Shown here piece by piece: positions 46,801-58,800 of a DNA stretch of 64,000 nucleotides. The position numbers and the translations under genes are program-made. Positions within the stretch are counted from its first letter, which is position 1. Each line of letters begins with the position of its first letter. The DNA lies in NCBI GenBank assembly GCA_024529925.1, contig JAFEUB010000796.1:1530501-1594500 (forward strand), in the 5' to 3' direction. The DNA comes from Ophthalmolycus amberensis. Taxonomy: Eukaryota; Chordata; Actinopteri; Perciformes; Zoarcidae. The notes beneath the pieces were generated by a model that was given only the letters and a program-made list of their open reading frames with translations, had not been told where the DNA came from and ran no database searches.

Positions 46801-49800
46801 TCGTGGACCTCCTGCTGTTGACTAAATTCTAGCAGCTCAGCACTGTCATGGCTTACTGGGACAGTTGAATAGGAACGGAGCCATTGTTGAGCCATGAGTT
46901 ATGAGTAACACCTGTGATTTTCCTGCAGTGATAGGCCAAAATGTCTGCTTTAAAAAATTATATATATATATAATTGTAGTGTGCATCAGGTTTTGACAAG
47001 GAAGACAATGCATTGTTTTTAGACTTTTAAAAAACTATCCATTGTGCAGCCAGTTAGATTATAGGAGTGCAATGCTAAATCACATTAATGCAAAAATTGC
47101 ATAAAAATCCAATAATGCCATCAATCAGTCCTGGATCTATTTGTTCTGCTGCATTGATTCTGTCCAGTTCTGCTTGACTACTGGATCTCTTTAAACTTAT
47201 AATGGCTCAATCTGCAGTACCAGACTTCTTAGTCTTTGTCTAAGTACAAACATGTACAATTAGTACACTTGTCTCCCTCTTTTAACACATCCCTGTCTCT
47301 TCACTTTCGATTTCTCTGCCTTTTTCGATCTCTATCTTGACAAAAGTGAAGCAGATACAGGGAGGTTGTTGACTTCACGCAGCTAATGTCAGCTGAGGTT
47401 TAAGTGTTATCCAGTGAGGATCGCAGACTGCCGTCTGAGGTTGACTCGGCAAATGTCAGTCATGTCGATCACAGTTAAAACCTTTTTGAATGGCAGCTTA
47501 TTATTTGCCCTAGATATCCCCTAAATGTTCAGATCCTCTCTTGTTGTCCGAGGAGAGAACTGGATTAGTTTGCTTGGTGGCTGGATGACAACGTCTAACT
47601 AGCGACGGCTACTCAAACACGCACACATACACACACACACACACTTAGAGCTTTGGTGTTTTGTCTTTTTTACTTTCCTTTTGGTAGCGAGCAAAGACGT
47701 TAATTTGTGCCCGGTGTTACCACGCTGCTTTGCCCTTCATGCAGTTGAGCTGAAGTGACTTTTAGCTTTTAATTCTTCGATGATTTCAGGACAACAGCAT
47801 AGTTCAGGACATGAAAACGATGCAGGGGCTTGACAGAGTTGAAAAGACTGAAAGGATTAAGTACTCCAGGCAGCCTCGGCTAACCTTTTAACTTCGTACT
47901 CTAAGTTGGTTCTGACGGGGGTAGTCGCCCCTGTTAGAGGAAGTGTCTCGATATCTGTGCTCCTTAAGCTCTTTACGGTTAATGGGTGGAGGAGCGGGGT
48001 CTCTCCGTGAGAGGCCCTGAATGTCACTTGTCACCTTACTGCTGTGTAATGCTGCTAATAAGCACGAAATAACCTGAACTCTGAAATGTCTAATTGCTGC
48101 TCCCAGCGAGACCCTGAACTTTTGATGAATGTTAGTGAGCAAAAGCAGTTTTTGCCCTCCTGGAGAGAAGCCACACATATTCACAGTGGCGGTCGGCCAA
48201 TAGAGGGCCACGGGGCCTGGCCCCACCCACCTTGAGCCACAAAAATTTTATTTTTAATAATAATCTTATTAATTTTTTTTTTTTAAATAATATTAATACA
48301 TTATACAAATTGTCAATATTTGTGTTTTTGAGCTATGTAATATACCCAGTAATATTTGTAAAATAGGATATCTGCGCAAAATAAATGCTTTTCCCTGCTT
48401 GTCCTCTCCGCTGGTGCACCTCTCAGCTGTCCCCGTGCACGTCTCTACTGCTGCGTGCACGTGCTGGGGCCAGATCGATTTGACCCTAGGAAGACGGGTC
48501 TAATAAGCAGCTTAGCCAATCACTGATTACATAAATAAATGAGTGACTTACAATTTAGCCAATCAGCGCCCTAAAAAAGACTTCCGGGAGGGCGAGATCC
48601 TCCCGGAAGTCTTTTTCTCCCGGAGTGCCCGTGTCTAGTTCTCATCTCGCGTGTTCTCGCTACCCAGCTGGACGACTGTCACCGGCTTGCGGTAAAGAAA
48701 CACAACGAGGAGGTGGATAAAAACCGGCACATTTTATCAAAAGTAATTGATTGTGTCAAGTTTTGTGGGGCTTTTGAGTTGGCTTTGCGTGGGCATGACG
48801 AGACTTGACTCCTCGGACAACCCTGGCGTGTTCAAGGGACTGGTGGATTTTGTTGCGTCCCTCGACGGTGTGCTGGAGGAGCACCTGGAGACAGCCAGCG
48901 TTTTTAAAGGGACGTCGAAGACTGTACAAAATGAGCTGTTGGACTGCATGCTGTCGGTTGTAAGGGATTACATTCTGGAGGAAGTAAAGAACGCTGATTT
49001 TATCGCCATACAAGCAGACGAGACGACGGACATTTCCACCCACTCGATGCTAACGGTAACGTACGAGAGCGTTTTAATGCTCTGGCTGTGCTCTCCATGG
49101 AGAAGGAACTTGTCAGGGACATGCCTGACTTCAATAAGAAGGTCATTGAGAGGTTTGCCACTCAGAAGAGCAAAGTTCCTTTACAAATAACTGTCATAAA
49201 AACATGCAGGTTTCCTCACCGCACTGATTGGGTGTTTCTCCAACAAACAAGGTTCATAGGGGCATCTTAAAATATACTTGTTCTATTTGACTATATATGA
49301 TATTTATATTTTATTATAATATATTCATGATATTTATATTGTATATTTATGATTATATGGTATTTATATATCATATTATACTGAATATTATTATTATATG
49401 ATATATATATATATTAATATACTGAAGTGTATGAATAAGATGTCCTTATTATGTCAGTGTTGGAATAAATGATAACAATGTAACTGCAAAGTACTAATGC
49501 GTTTTTGATACCTTTTTTTTTTTTTTTTGCATTGAATTATACTATTTGCTGAAATTGATTGGATGGCCCCACCCAAAAAAAAATCCACCAGCCGCCACTG
49601 CATATTCATATACGAAGAAGTTAATGCACTGCATCACCAACAGGCAGAGGACAGCTACCTTTCACTCCCTCATGAGCTACAACAACAAGCTTTATTTCAA
49701 AAGGACATTTTCAAAGTTGGTAAAAAATACAAATAAAGTAGCAGCGTTTGCGTGTTGAGTTGTGTGCAGATGGTCTCAAGTCATGCAGCAGCATTGCTCT

Positions 49801-52800
49801 TATCCCACTCCAAACACTCTGCCTCCAGGAGGATTAGGCCACATTGTTGACGCTACTGAGGGGTGCGTGTTTCTGTAGCACATCGAGCTAAACCCACATT
49901 TATCTACATATGCACATATTTATAGTGCGCATACATACCTACACCCACATACTGTACACACTCGAACAGGAATCACTGCAGCACCCACAGAGACACAGAT
50001 TATACTGCATGTCTTCTAGTGATTTAAAGTTGCAGTTTTTGGCTCTGTGATATTATTTTTAGACTTACTTTGTATTCCTGTATCCGAGGCCAAATGTAGC
50101 ACCTGATCAGACTGGATTATATGAAGTGTTTTCATTGTGACTGCAAAACATGTACAGTATTATTCATGTATTCATATCCTGTCCTGCAGGAGTGCTAAAT
50201 GAGTAATTCATATTAAAGCGCTTTGGGCTTTCACAATAAACACCTGTAAATCCGCCTGATTTGAAAGGCAGATTATAATCTTTTGTTTAGACAGTCCAGG
50301 GTCAAACAGTGAGCCCCTCTCCTCCATACTGTATCTGCAGCGTCACTGTTTTTTCCTCTCTCTGTTAAGTTTATTTTATGTGTTTAGTGTTGCAGAGCTG
50401 GCAAATGGTGACATTAAAGTGTAATGGTTAGAGACTGTAAAGACACTGTCTTCGATCTTGATGGGAAATCATTTAAAAACGCTGTCTTGTGTGACTCGGT
50501 TTTGTCAAATAGTCAGTTTTCCATCACAGTTTGCTGGTAATGTTGCTAAAAACACAGGCTGATTCACGAGTCTCTCTCATTATTTCCAATTCTGACATTC
50601 TTTGGCGAATCAAACAGTAACCATACCATGCTACACCCTGCCTTGTCTCTTCCATGGCTGATCCTACAAGCTGGCTGCATCAGTCAGGAATGTCCACACC
50701 CCGACAGCTGGAGGGGAATCTGACTCATCCCTCTCTCTGTCCCCATCCTCCTTGTCTCTTTAACAAACGCGCCACTCCACCCTTTCTCACCCTCCCTGTC
50801 CTACCCACTTTATCCACTCTTGTTTAAGAGCTTTGGCAAGTTGGCTCTGCCGCCTCCTACCATTTGAGTGTTAGTTTATCACTGATGAGTTCACCTCTGA
50901 GGGGACAAGAAGGATGCATTGTGATGGACAAATGGACCAAAGAAAGAAAAGATCATTCTCCTTTGGGACACTCTTTATTGAGTCTCCTGATGCATGTCTT
51001 TTGTCTGATAGGTACTGCCTGTTAAGCTCCAGCTGTAGTCCCGGCCCCTGTTCAATGCCTTATTGATGCAGCAGCACTCCCCAGCTCCTCTCTGGCAATG
51101 CACTTCTCTTCTGCTCCTCTTTCTGATGTGGCTGCAATCAAATCTAAAGGGCTGTCAGCCATTCAGGGCTACTTAAACTAAAGTGAGGAAGGATGAGTGC
51201 AATCTGAAACATAACCCTTATCTATCTACCTCGACTGCTCCGACTGAACACATTTCTCCCGGGCTATAATTTAACCTTGATGCATGTAGGATATGAATAT
51301 GAGCTCCTGGAGTTGGCATTACTCTAGTACCTCTCATGTTCCGGGCTGTAGCTGTACATCACCATTTCACAGTACATACAGTACATCCAAATGATGCAGA
51401 CCAGTGGGCCAAGCAGTAATGAATGTCAAGGAGCAGATTACATGGTAATGTGTTATTGACCGGCTACTGTCCTGCACACATCATTGATTAAAGCAGCAGA
51501 GTGTGTGATCGCTACATGTTTAAGTTGGACCTCAGATGCTCTTTGTCAAATGTAAGTTCTCCCTCAGGACGAGTTGTAAAAGCTGTGTTGTGTGTGTGTG
51601 TGTGTGTGTGGGGGGGGGGGGGTAAGCAGTATGTAGTGTCACAGTGTAGACATAGAAGGTCTCCCACACATATATAATTGACAGTATGTCTTTGTGTGTG
51701 CAAAACCCCAACCAGAAAGAATAGGTGTAAGTATGCTGCATGCAAATGACATATAATTGATATGAAACAATCAAATATATTATTCGGTTTTGTTATTGTA
51801 ATCATCTGTTTGACAGTGCTTATATGCATGTGTGTTGAAAGCAGGCAACTCTGAATTTTACAATCTCGTGCATTTTACAAAAAAGTAAAAAATGTGAGTA
51901 AAATGGAGGGAATAACAGCGACAGTGATTAAATGAGAGCGAAAGAGGGAATAGATTAGTTCTGTCTGTCCTTCAGACAGAGAGAGAGAGAGAGGGAGCTG
52001 CCAGCACTCCCTTCATCTTCCCCTCCTCCCCCATCAAAGCTTCTCTGCTCTCATCTTGATCATACTCACCCTTAACATCCCATGGTATCTCTTTCTCTCT
52101 TTCTCTGTCTCTCCCCTCATTGTCAATCCATGAACACAAATGTAGTTTTCTCATTTTTTGACAGGCCAAGAAGAAAAATCCCACTGCTCAGTTTTTACGC
52201 ACAGTAATCTAATTTCTTCTTGACTGCATGCTGATGTCAATCTCTCTGTGTGGATGTGGGCTGTATTCCAATGTGTTGTCTCTCCATTGTTCTGCTTGGT
52301 TAGTTTTTTTCACATTTTACTCTGGATACGGGGTCATGTTGTCGGGAAAATGCAGTTTTTCAGATTAAATGACAAAAGTGTTTTCTAATCTGATGCCACT
52401 ATTGACAAGATGACATTTTTTCTCAGTGCCTTCCAAAACTGTTACAAACCAACAACAACAAAAAATGTATTAGCCAATGTGATGATTAATAACCACTTAA
52501 GTGTTGGGAAGAACTGCGGTCATGGTTAAAGTAATCCAACACACATCCATCCACGCCAACTTCCTCCCTCTGCCGACATGATGGCATATGTGGTTATAAC
52601 AACATGTAACAAGAATTTCCTTTTTTGCTCGCGACGGACAAGAAACCACTAATGTTTTTCTTGCCTCTTCTGATTGGCTGTGTGTTGAATTTGTAATGTC
52701 TACGGAAACATACTGTGGTTTATGAATGGAAAAGAGTAACTGATAGCTGCTCTCAACACAAATTGTAGTCTCTTCAGTCAAGCAGCCTGCCTGTCCTAAG

Positions 52801-55800
52801 GTTTCATCAGCTGGATTTTCATCATGTCTCACTGCACTTCACTTTGACATGAGTAATATAACAACCTTTCTTTGGTCTCATGAGATATGGAGCTGTGGGA
52901 GTCACTGCTGTAACTTTAAGTGGAAGTTAAACTTGGAGGGAACAAGGAAACGCTCATAGCCAGCAAGGGTCTTTGTCTCTTATTCTGTGATTTCGTGACC
53001 CGACACCAAATCCTCATAATTCTTTCGACTTTCTAACCCATTACAATTTCTCTCTTTTATCCACCTGCTGACTATATATATACCTGTGTTTGCTGCATGA
53101 ACAAATATTACCAAAGCAAATTGCCACAAGTAAAAAATGTGCAATGACAAAAGGTCAAACCATCTGCACTCTTGTCTGAATGCAAAAACACGGTTTATTT
53201 TAAAATCTTTCGGTCACACACTTGGTCAGAGCTTGAGACATATCACTTCATGTTTTTCAAATGAGAACAGGGTAGGTTCCTGCACACATTTAAAGTTTGC
53301 TATTGGATCATATTCACAAGGTTTCAGCACTAAACCTTAATCTGAGTGTTGTGACCAGTGATGCAGGATTCTGTTGCTCCTATATAAGCAAAAGAAAATA
53401 CATTTTGAAGTATTTGGTCTGAACTTAATTAAGTAAGTAATAAAGATGTATTTATATAGTGCTTCTCAAAGCAAATTGTACAGTGTTTCATTATTAAAAC
53501 CATTAAGCACAAAGCAAGGCAGGCAGGCTTGTTACAGATACCAAAAATATATTGAATGCAGGAATAATATAAGCATGATCAGACTGAAAACGTTAAGGTT
53601 TTTAAAAAGTCTGTTCAATTTGATGATTGAAAAACTGTAAATCTTCCTTAAGTTTCTACATGTACTTGGACACAACCCCAATCAATGCAGAAATGTTCTC
53701 AGGTACCTCACCATGTTGCACTACTTGATCGGTAATTACCAGAGTTTTATTTAACTGTAAACTCCATTGATTATGGAGAGAGGCCAACGTTGGAGTAATG
53801 TGCTCCCTGTGCTTTCTCTTTGTCAGAAGATGAGCTGAGGCAAGTATACAAATAATTACAGTGATCTAAGCATGACGACACAAAACCTCTAGATACATTT
53901 TTCCGCACTTTAAAGGAGGGAATATGTCTCATCCTAGAAATATTTCTGAACAGAAAAAAAAAAGCGTGACTGAACCAAGTTTGTTGATTTGTGTGAAAAA
54001 GTCAAACGGGGGTTATAAGAAGAAATAAAAGAGAAGGAAGCGTGTAGCCTGCAAGGTCTGGTCTTTCTCGCGCCATTTCATGGCATTGTTTTTGGCAACC
54101 GTCCTTATTTTGCACCGTTAGTAATACAGTAACATGATGAGCTGCGGTTCACAAGTTGGAAGAACTTAGCGGCAGATTTAAACTTCAACTGCAGCTTTAT
54201 TGTTAGCAACAGACACACCATAAGCTCAGCAATAAACCCACCTTTGTGTTCACATTGAGAATGTCACCATCTGTCACACAGCATCACTCTAATCTGACTG
54301 CATTTGCTCATATGACTAATTGTGTAACAGATGAGATGTGAAAACAATGGATATATTATGGAACACAATGAGGAGCACATTAACACTTTTTAAAATGGAG
54401 GCACACACATGTCATGAGACTCATCGTCATTAATCATTTTCTACAAAGCATGCTGGGAGGCTTCCGTACACATTTAACCCCTGTAGTGCTCCAATGAGAG
54501 AGGTACAAGGTGCCTCTATTTTAATAGATAATTATAAATGATTAGACTCTGTCACCTGCTACAATATAGTTGCTGCTTCAAGAGCCTTGCAGAATTGATT
54601 TAGGAAAGACCTCTACTGATAGCACACAGGAATAATCTGCAACACCACATCCCCTCTGTTATTTTAAGAGCATTCTCAGTAATCTTCAAGTATTGGCTCC
54701 AATCATTTTTTTAACTAAAGCTGCATTCTGTCCCGTTTTAAATCCGTAGTTTCAACGGAGCACAGTCATGCCTGACCTTCACCTAATTATGAATTGAAAT
54801 ATAACTCAATGACCATCACATTTTCAGGAGCCGGACAGAGGGAAATTAAGTAACCGGAACTAATTTCTTCAATTCCAACAAGTGTGCTATACAAATCTTT
54901 ATACTGTACACGTCGAATGATATCAAATTGTTCTTCCATTTTGTGCGTGTCCGTGCACACCTGATTTCTTGCAGTCATGTAGGAACATAATTTCTGTGAA
55001 AAAGGAAATGCTTAGCTACAGCAAAAGAAAAAAGGCATTTACTGGGGGCGCCCGCCCATAGCTCACCGGATAGATCGCAAACCGTTAAGACTGAGTCCTT
55101 ACTGCAGCGGCACAAGTTCTAGTCCGGCCCAGGTCCCTTTGCTGCATGTCATCCCCTGTCTCTTTGTCTCTTTGTCTCTCTCTCTAGGTACTAAAGATTA
55201 ATCCCGGTGTGGCTCTTCACTAGAATGTTTGCTATTTTTAAGGTGCAATATACTCAGTGACTTGTTCATGTTGGGCCCAAGTCAGTTGCTGCTTTGTAAT
55301 GCCCAACTGCAAGTCTGTTTAATACTGTGCATACATATTAATCGCATCGTGTTGAGACAACCGTATCAGTGGCGATGGCACGTTTCTGGCATGTTCATAT
55401 ATAATTTTTTCTATCTCTGGAGATGGGGTTACTTTCAGACAAGAACTGAAATTCTGCCGTTATTTGTACCATAACTTGTATATATTGTATCAACTTATTT
55501 AAACTGTTCATTCTGATAACTACACAAAGAACTGTTAACAGTGCTGTGAATTGATTGTAAAAGAAGTGCAGGAGAAAAGACGAGAGTGAATATTTATCAC
55601 CAAAGATGTCACCACAGTCGAGAAAACAAGAATCTCACATAAAATGTCACTTTGATGCATTGTCAGCAAGATTTAAATTGCATCTGTCAAGGCTCTAAGC
55701 CAATTGAACTAAATCTCTAATAATTCATCACACACACACACACACACAGACACACACACCTTCGAGATTCTGCCATAGAGTCAGCTGGAGTGAAACTGAT

Positions 55801-58800
55801 GGATTTCTGCCTACAGCGGGTGTTGAGTGTGCGTGTTGGAGGAAATCTCTGGGCTGCTTTGTTCATACAAAAAGCAACCCGTCTTTGGCTAATGCACACA
55901 CACACACACACACACAGGCACGCTGAGGCTGAGATGATTTATAGCCAGCCATGTCTAATGGATTGCTTTGGCACTTGAGAAATTATGAAAAGAAATTAAT
56001 TAGCCTTTAGTGACCCTGCTGTCCATCTGCCTCTCTCTATCTCTCTTCTCTCTCTACCCCCCCCCCCCCACACACACACACACACACACACACAGTGACC
56101 CAGTCATTCGGCTGTTCACTTTGGATGTAATTACAGTCAAAATGGGTTGCGCTAACCTGACACAGATTTAGCTTCGCTCATTAATATGAAAATACCAGTT
56201 GACCAAATTAATAAAGAATATGTATTATTCAACATTCAGCAGTTACTAATAACATGATGATGTTGTCATTGTCATAGCAGAAGAGATATTGTATCTCAAT
56301 GGGACCCTTCTGGTTAAATAAAGGATTCAATAATAAATGTGTAAGAATGTATTGTTATCAATTGTTATTTACTACATTTCAAGTGATTATGATAAAGTAA
56401 TAGAATGACCAACAATAACAAAGAGTTAAGTAGAATTTAGATATGAAAATATATTTTATAAAAATATGCAGTGTAATGCATGAAATAACAACGACAAGAG
56501 AAATACAAAGTAAAAAAATAAATAAAACGAACGATTATTTAAAAGGAAGGACAAATGATAATCACCCTGTTTGCCGCAGAGCACTACACAAACTGACACA
56601 ATGTACAATGACGGAGGTAAACCAGTGAACGCCAATGCGAGAAAAACAAACGGAGAACGAGCAGCAGCTTATTTCCCCCTCAGTGAGGATTTCGGTGAAT
56701 AGCAGTTATTTTCTATCTCTTCTGGCTGAATTCACTTGGAGAGCAGAATGCTCAGCTCAGCAGAGGACACGGGAGTCCTTATTTTCTTGTCCTTCTGCCT
56801 CTCTGTGTCCTTCAGTGGTACAGGATGAAGGATTACTGTACTGTAAAAGGACAGCTCACTAGAAATACCCTTTTTACTTTTGTGTCCCAAAATGCATAAG
56901 AATCAAGACACAAAATGAGCTAATACATTATGCAGACCTCCTTCATTCCAAATAGGATACCAGAGGGCAGTCTTTAAATTAGATTTAAAATTGCGCTTTG
57001 CATTTTTTGGCAAGTGTGCAGCTCAGACATGAGCACTGAATTATTTTGTGGTTTCCTGCCTCCTGAGCTCTGAAAACCAGCTGGTATGAGACAGAATAGA
57101 GCCCGTGAGAGCAACGCTGGAGGAGACGTGATTACGGTCCACTCCAAAATAAGTCAACACTTCAGATCCAGAGACCCACACACAAGCACACTCACAGCAC
57201 CTCACAGCCCGGTGATGTTTGTCTGTGTATATTTGTACGTGTGTGTAATTCTGAATATGGAGAAGTATTTGGTTTAGTCCCCTGCTGTTTATCCTGACAT
57301 ACAAAAAGAACATCTCTTCTTTGAGATGAGCAGCATGACGACAACCAGGAGAATCACTGCCTCCCTCAGTGACACATAAGCAGATGGCAAGGACTTTGGG
57401 TGTGTTATTTTCCCAAAATATGTAGAACAAAAAGCACAATTTTTTTTACCAGTACATTGTCTGAACATGGGTCGTCACTTGGATGTGAATATATGGTAAC
57501 AAGTCATTTTAAAATATGTCGGAGATCAAATTACACAATTAGAGTGTTAGACTTTGTCTTTAAATGCACAGTTTTTGCTTACTCTACTCTAGAGCGTCTA
57601 AAACACTATATTTTAACAATGGATCCAAAGACTTGTATTTGAAAAGGCTCGCTCTTCGTGACTAACTCATTGAGAATTATTACTCGAACTTCCCCTCAGC
57701 TCTATGGAGCATTTATTGTCTTTCAGCTCATTGTTTTGATTTTCTGGCCCACAGCTTTGCTGTCTTGGTTCTTGGTTCCACTCTCACCAGCTGTTTTCAG
57801 CAAAAAAACTCTAAAGATGCACTGCACAATACCTGCCTAACACCACGCAGACGCAGCTACCGACTAGCTGGTGAAACTAGTGCAGAATTTAGCAGCTCAA
57901 GAGCCAAATATTTCCCTCAGGATTTGGTAGAGACCAAAATGTAGCTAAACGGAGCAAGTGTTAGACTGACAGAAACACTACTGCAAATACACGATAATGA
58001 TGTTCCATAACTGCTGGATGTGTTAGTAACCACTTCACCATATCAACTTAAAAGTTGATAATATATCAATGTTGAGTTCACAACTTGTTTCCACTTCTCC
58101 CAAGTGGCCAAAAGGTTAGCTGGTGCAGGTTTAAGAGTAGTCTATATAACGAAGTGGACACCCATTGGTTTGTGGACTGCCGTTTTGAATGCTGAATAAG
58201 ACATATTTAGGCAGCCAAAATGGTTACAATTAACTTCTTTGAACTGAAAACACACTGTAAAGGATTCAAGTTGTATCAAGTTGTGTATAAAACATGGACA
58301 ACTCTCAGACCGGACAATGCCGTGGTAGCGACCTGTCAGTCACAAGGTAGCCACGCACTAAAGTACACTTACCGTCTATTTTACTTTAAACGGGACCATC
58401 ATTTACCAAATGAACATCATGCTGTATTGAAAAAGACTTGAAACTAGCGATTGAGACCATAAACTCATGTTTACAGTCTTGGAGGTAATACATTTAGTGA
58501 GAAGGGTCATTTTATCATTCCATGCAATCAGACTTGTTTTTGCAACCAGAGGAGTCGCCCCCTGATGGCCAGTAGAGATAATGCAAGTTTAAGGCACTTC
58601 TGCATTGGCATCACTTTTCAGACCCGGAGGTTGCTGCCTGGGTTTAAGTCATTATGATGCACTGATTGAACAATCTTCAATGCAGTAACAGTATGCAGAA
58701 ATCTTCATTTGTATCATATATGTGCTTGTTTTTACAATGCGCATAATGACTTCTCTTGCAAGTCAAGCTCTTGAATTGAATTATAGTGCAAGACTGATTG

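Larger units (their letters stand above)
48176..49608 (+). mobile_element. hAT DNA transposon relic with exact 8-bp target duplication
   Basis: The element proper is 48184-49600 (1417 bp). The ends cagtggcggtcgg and, inverted, cagtggcggctgg match at 11 of 13 bases. It is flanked on both sides by catattca (48176-48183 and 49601-49608). An 8-bp duplication and a short CAGTG-type terminus are hallmarks of hAT elements. The interior keeps two pieces of a transposase gene and an AT-rich stretch. The central part of the gene is missing, so it is a deletion derivative that cannot move by itself. Confidence 0.93.

Noticed and set aside
46390..46821. 143-codon + strand frame
   Set aside because: No recognisable domain, biased toward Ser/Asn/Thr from AT-rich DNA, and no splice or promoter context.
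55044..55190. A functional tRNA gene
   Set aside because: The A- and B-box-like sequences are degenerate, no cloverleaf can be drawn with confidence, and the SINE body follows directly.
58220..58441. 73-codon + strand frame
   Set aside because: It lies within the dispersed repeat 58141-58641, and the related copy at 42870 does not preserve the frame.
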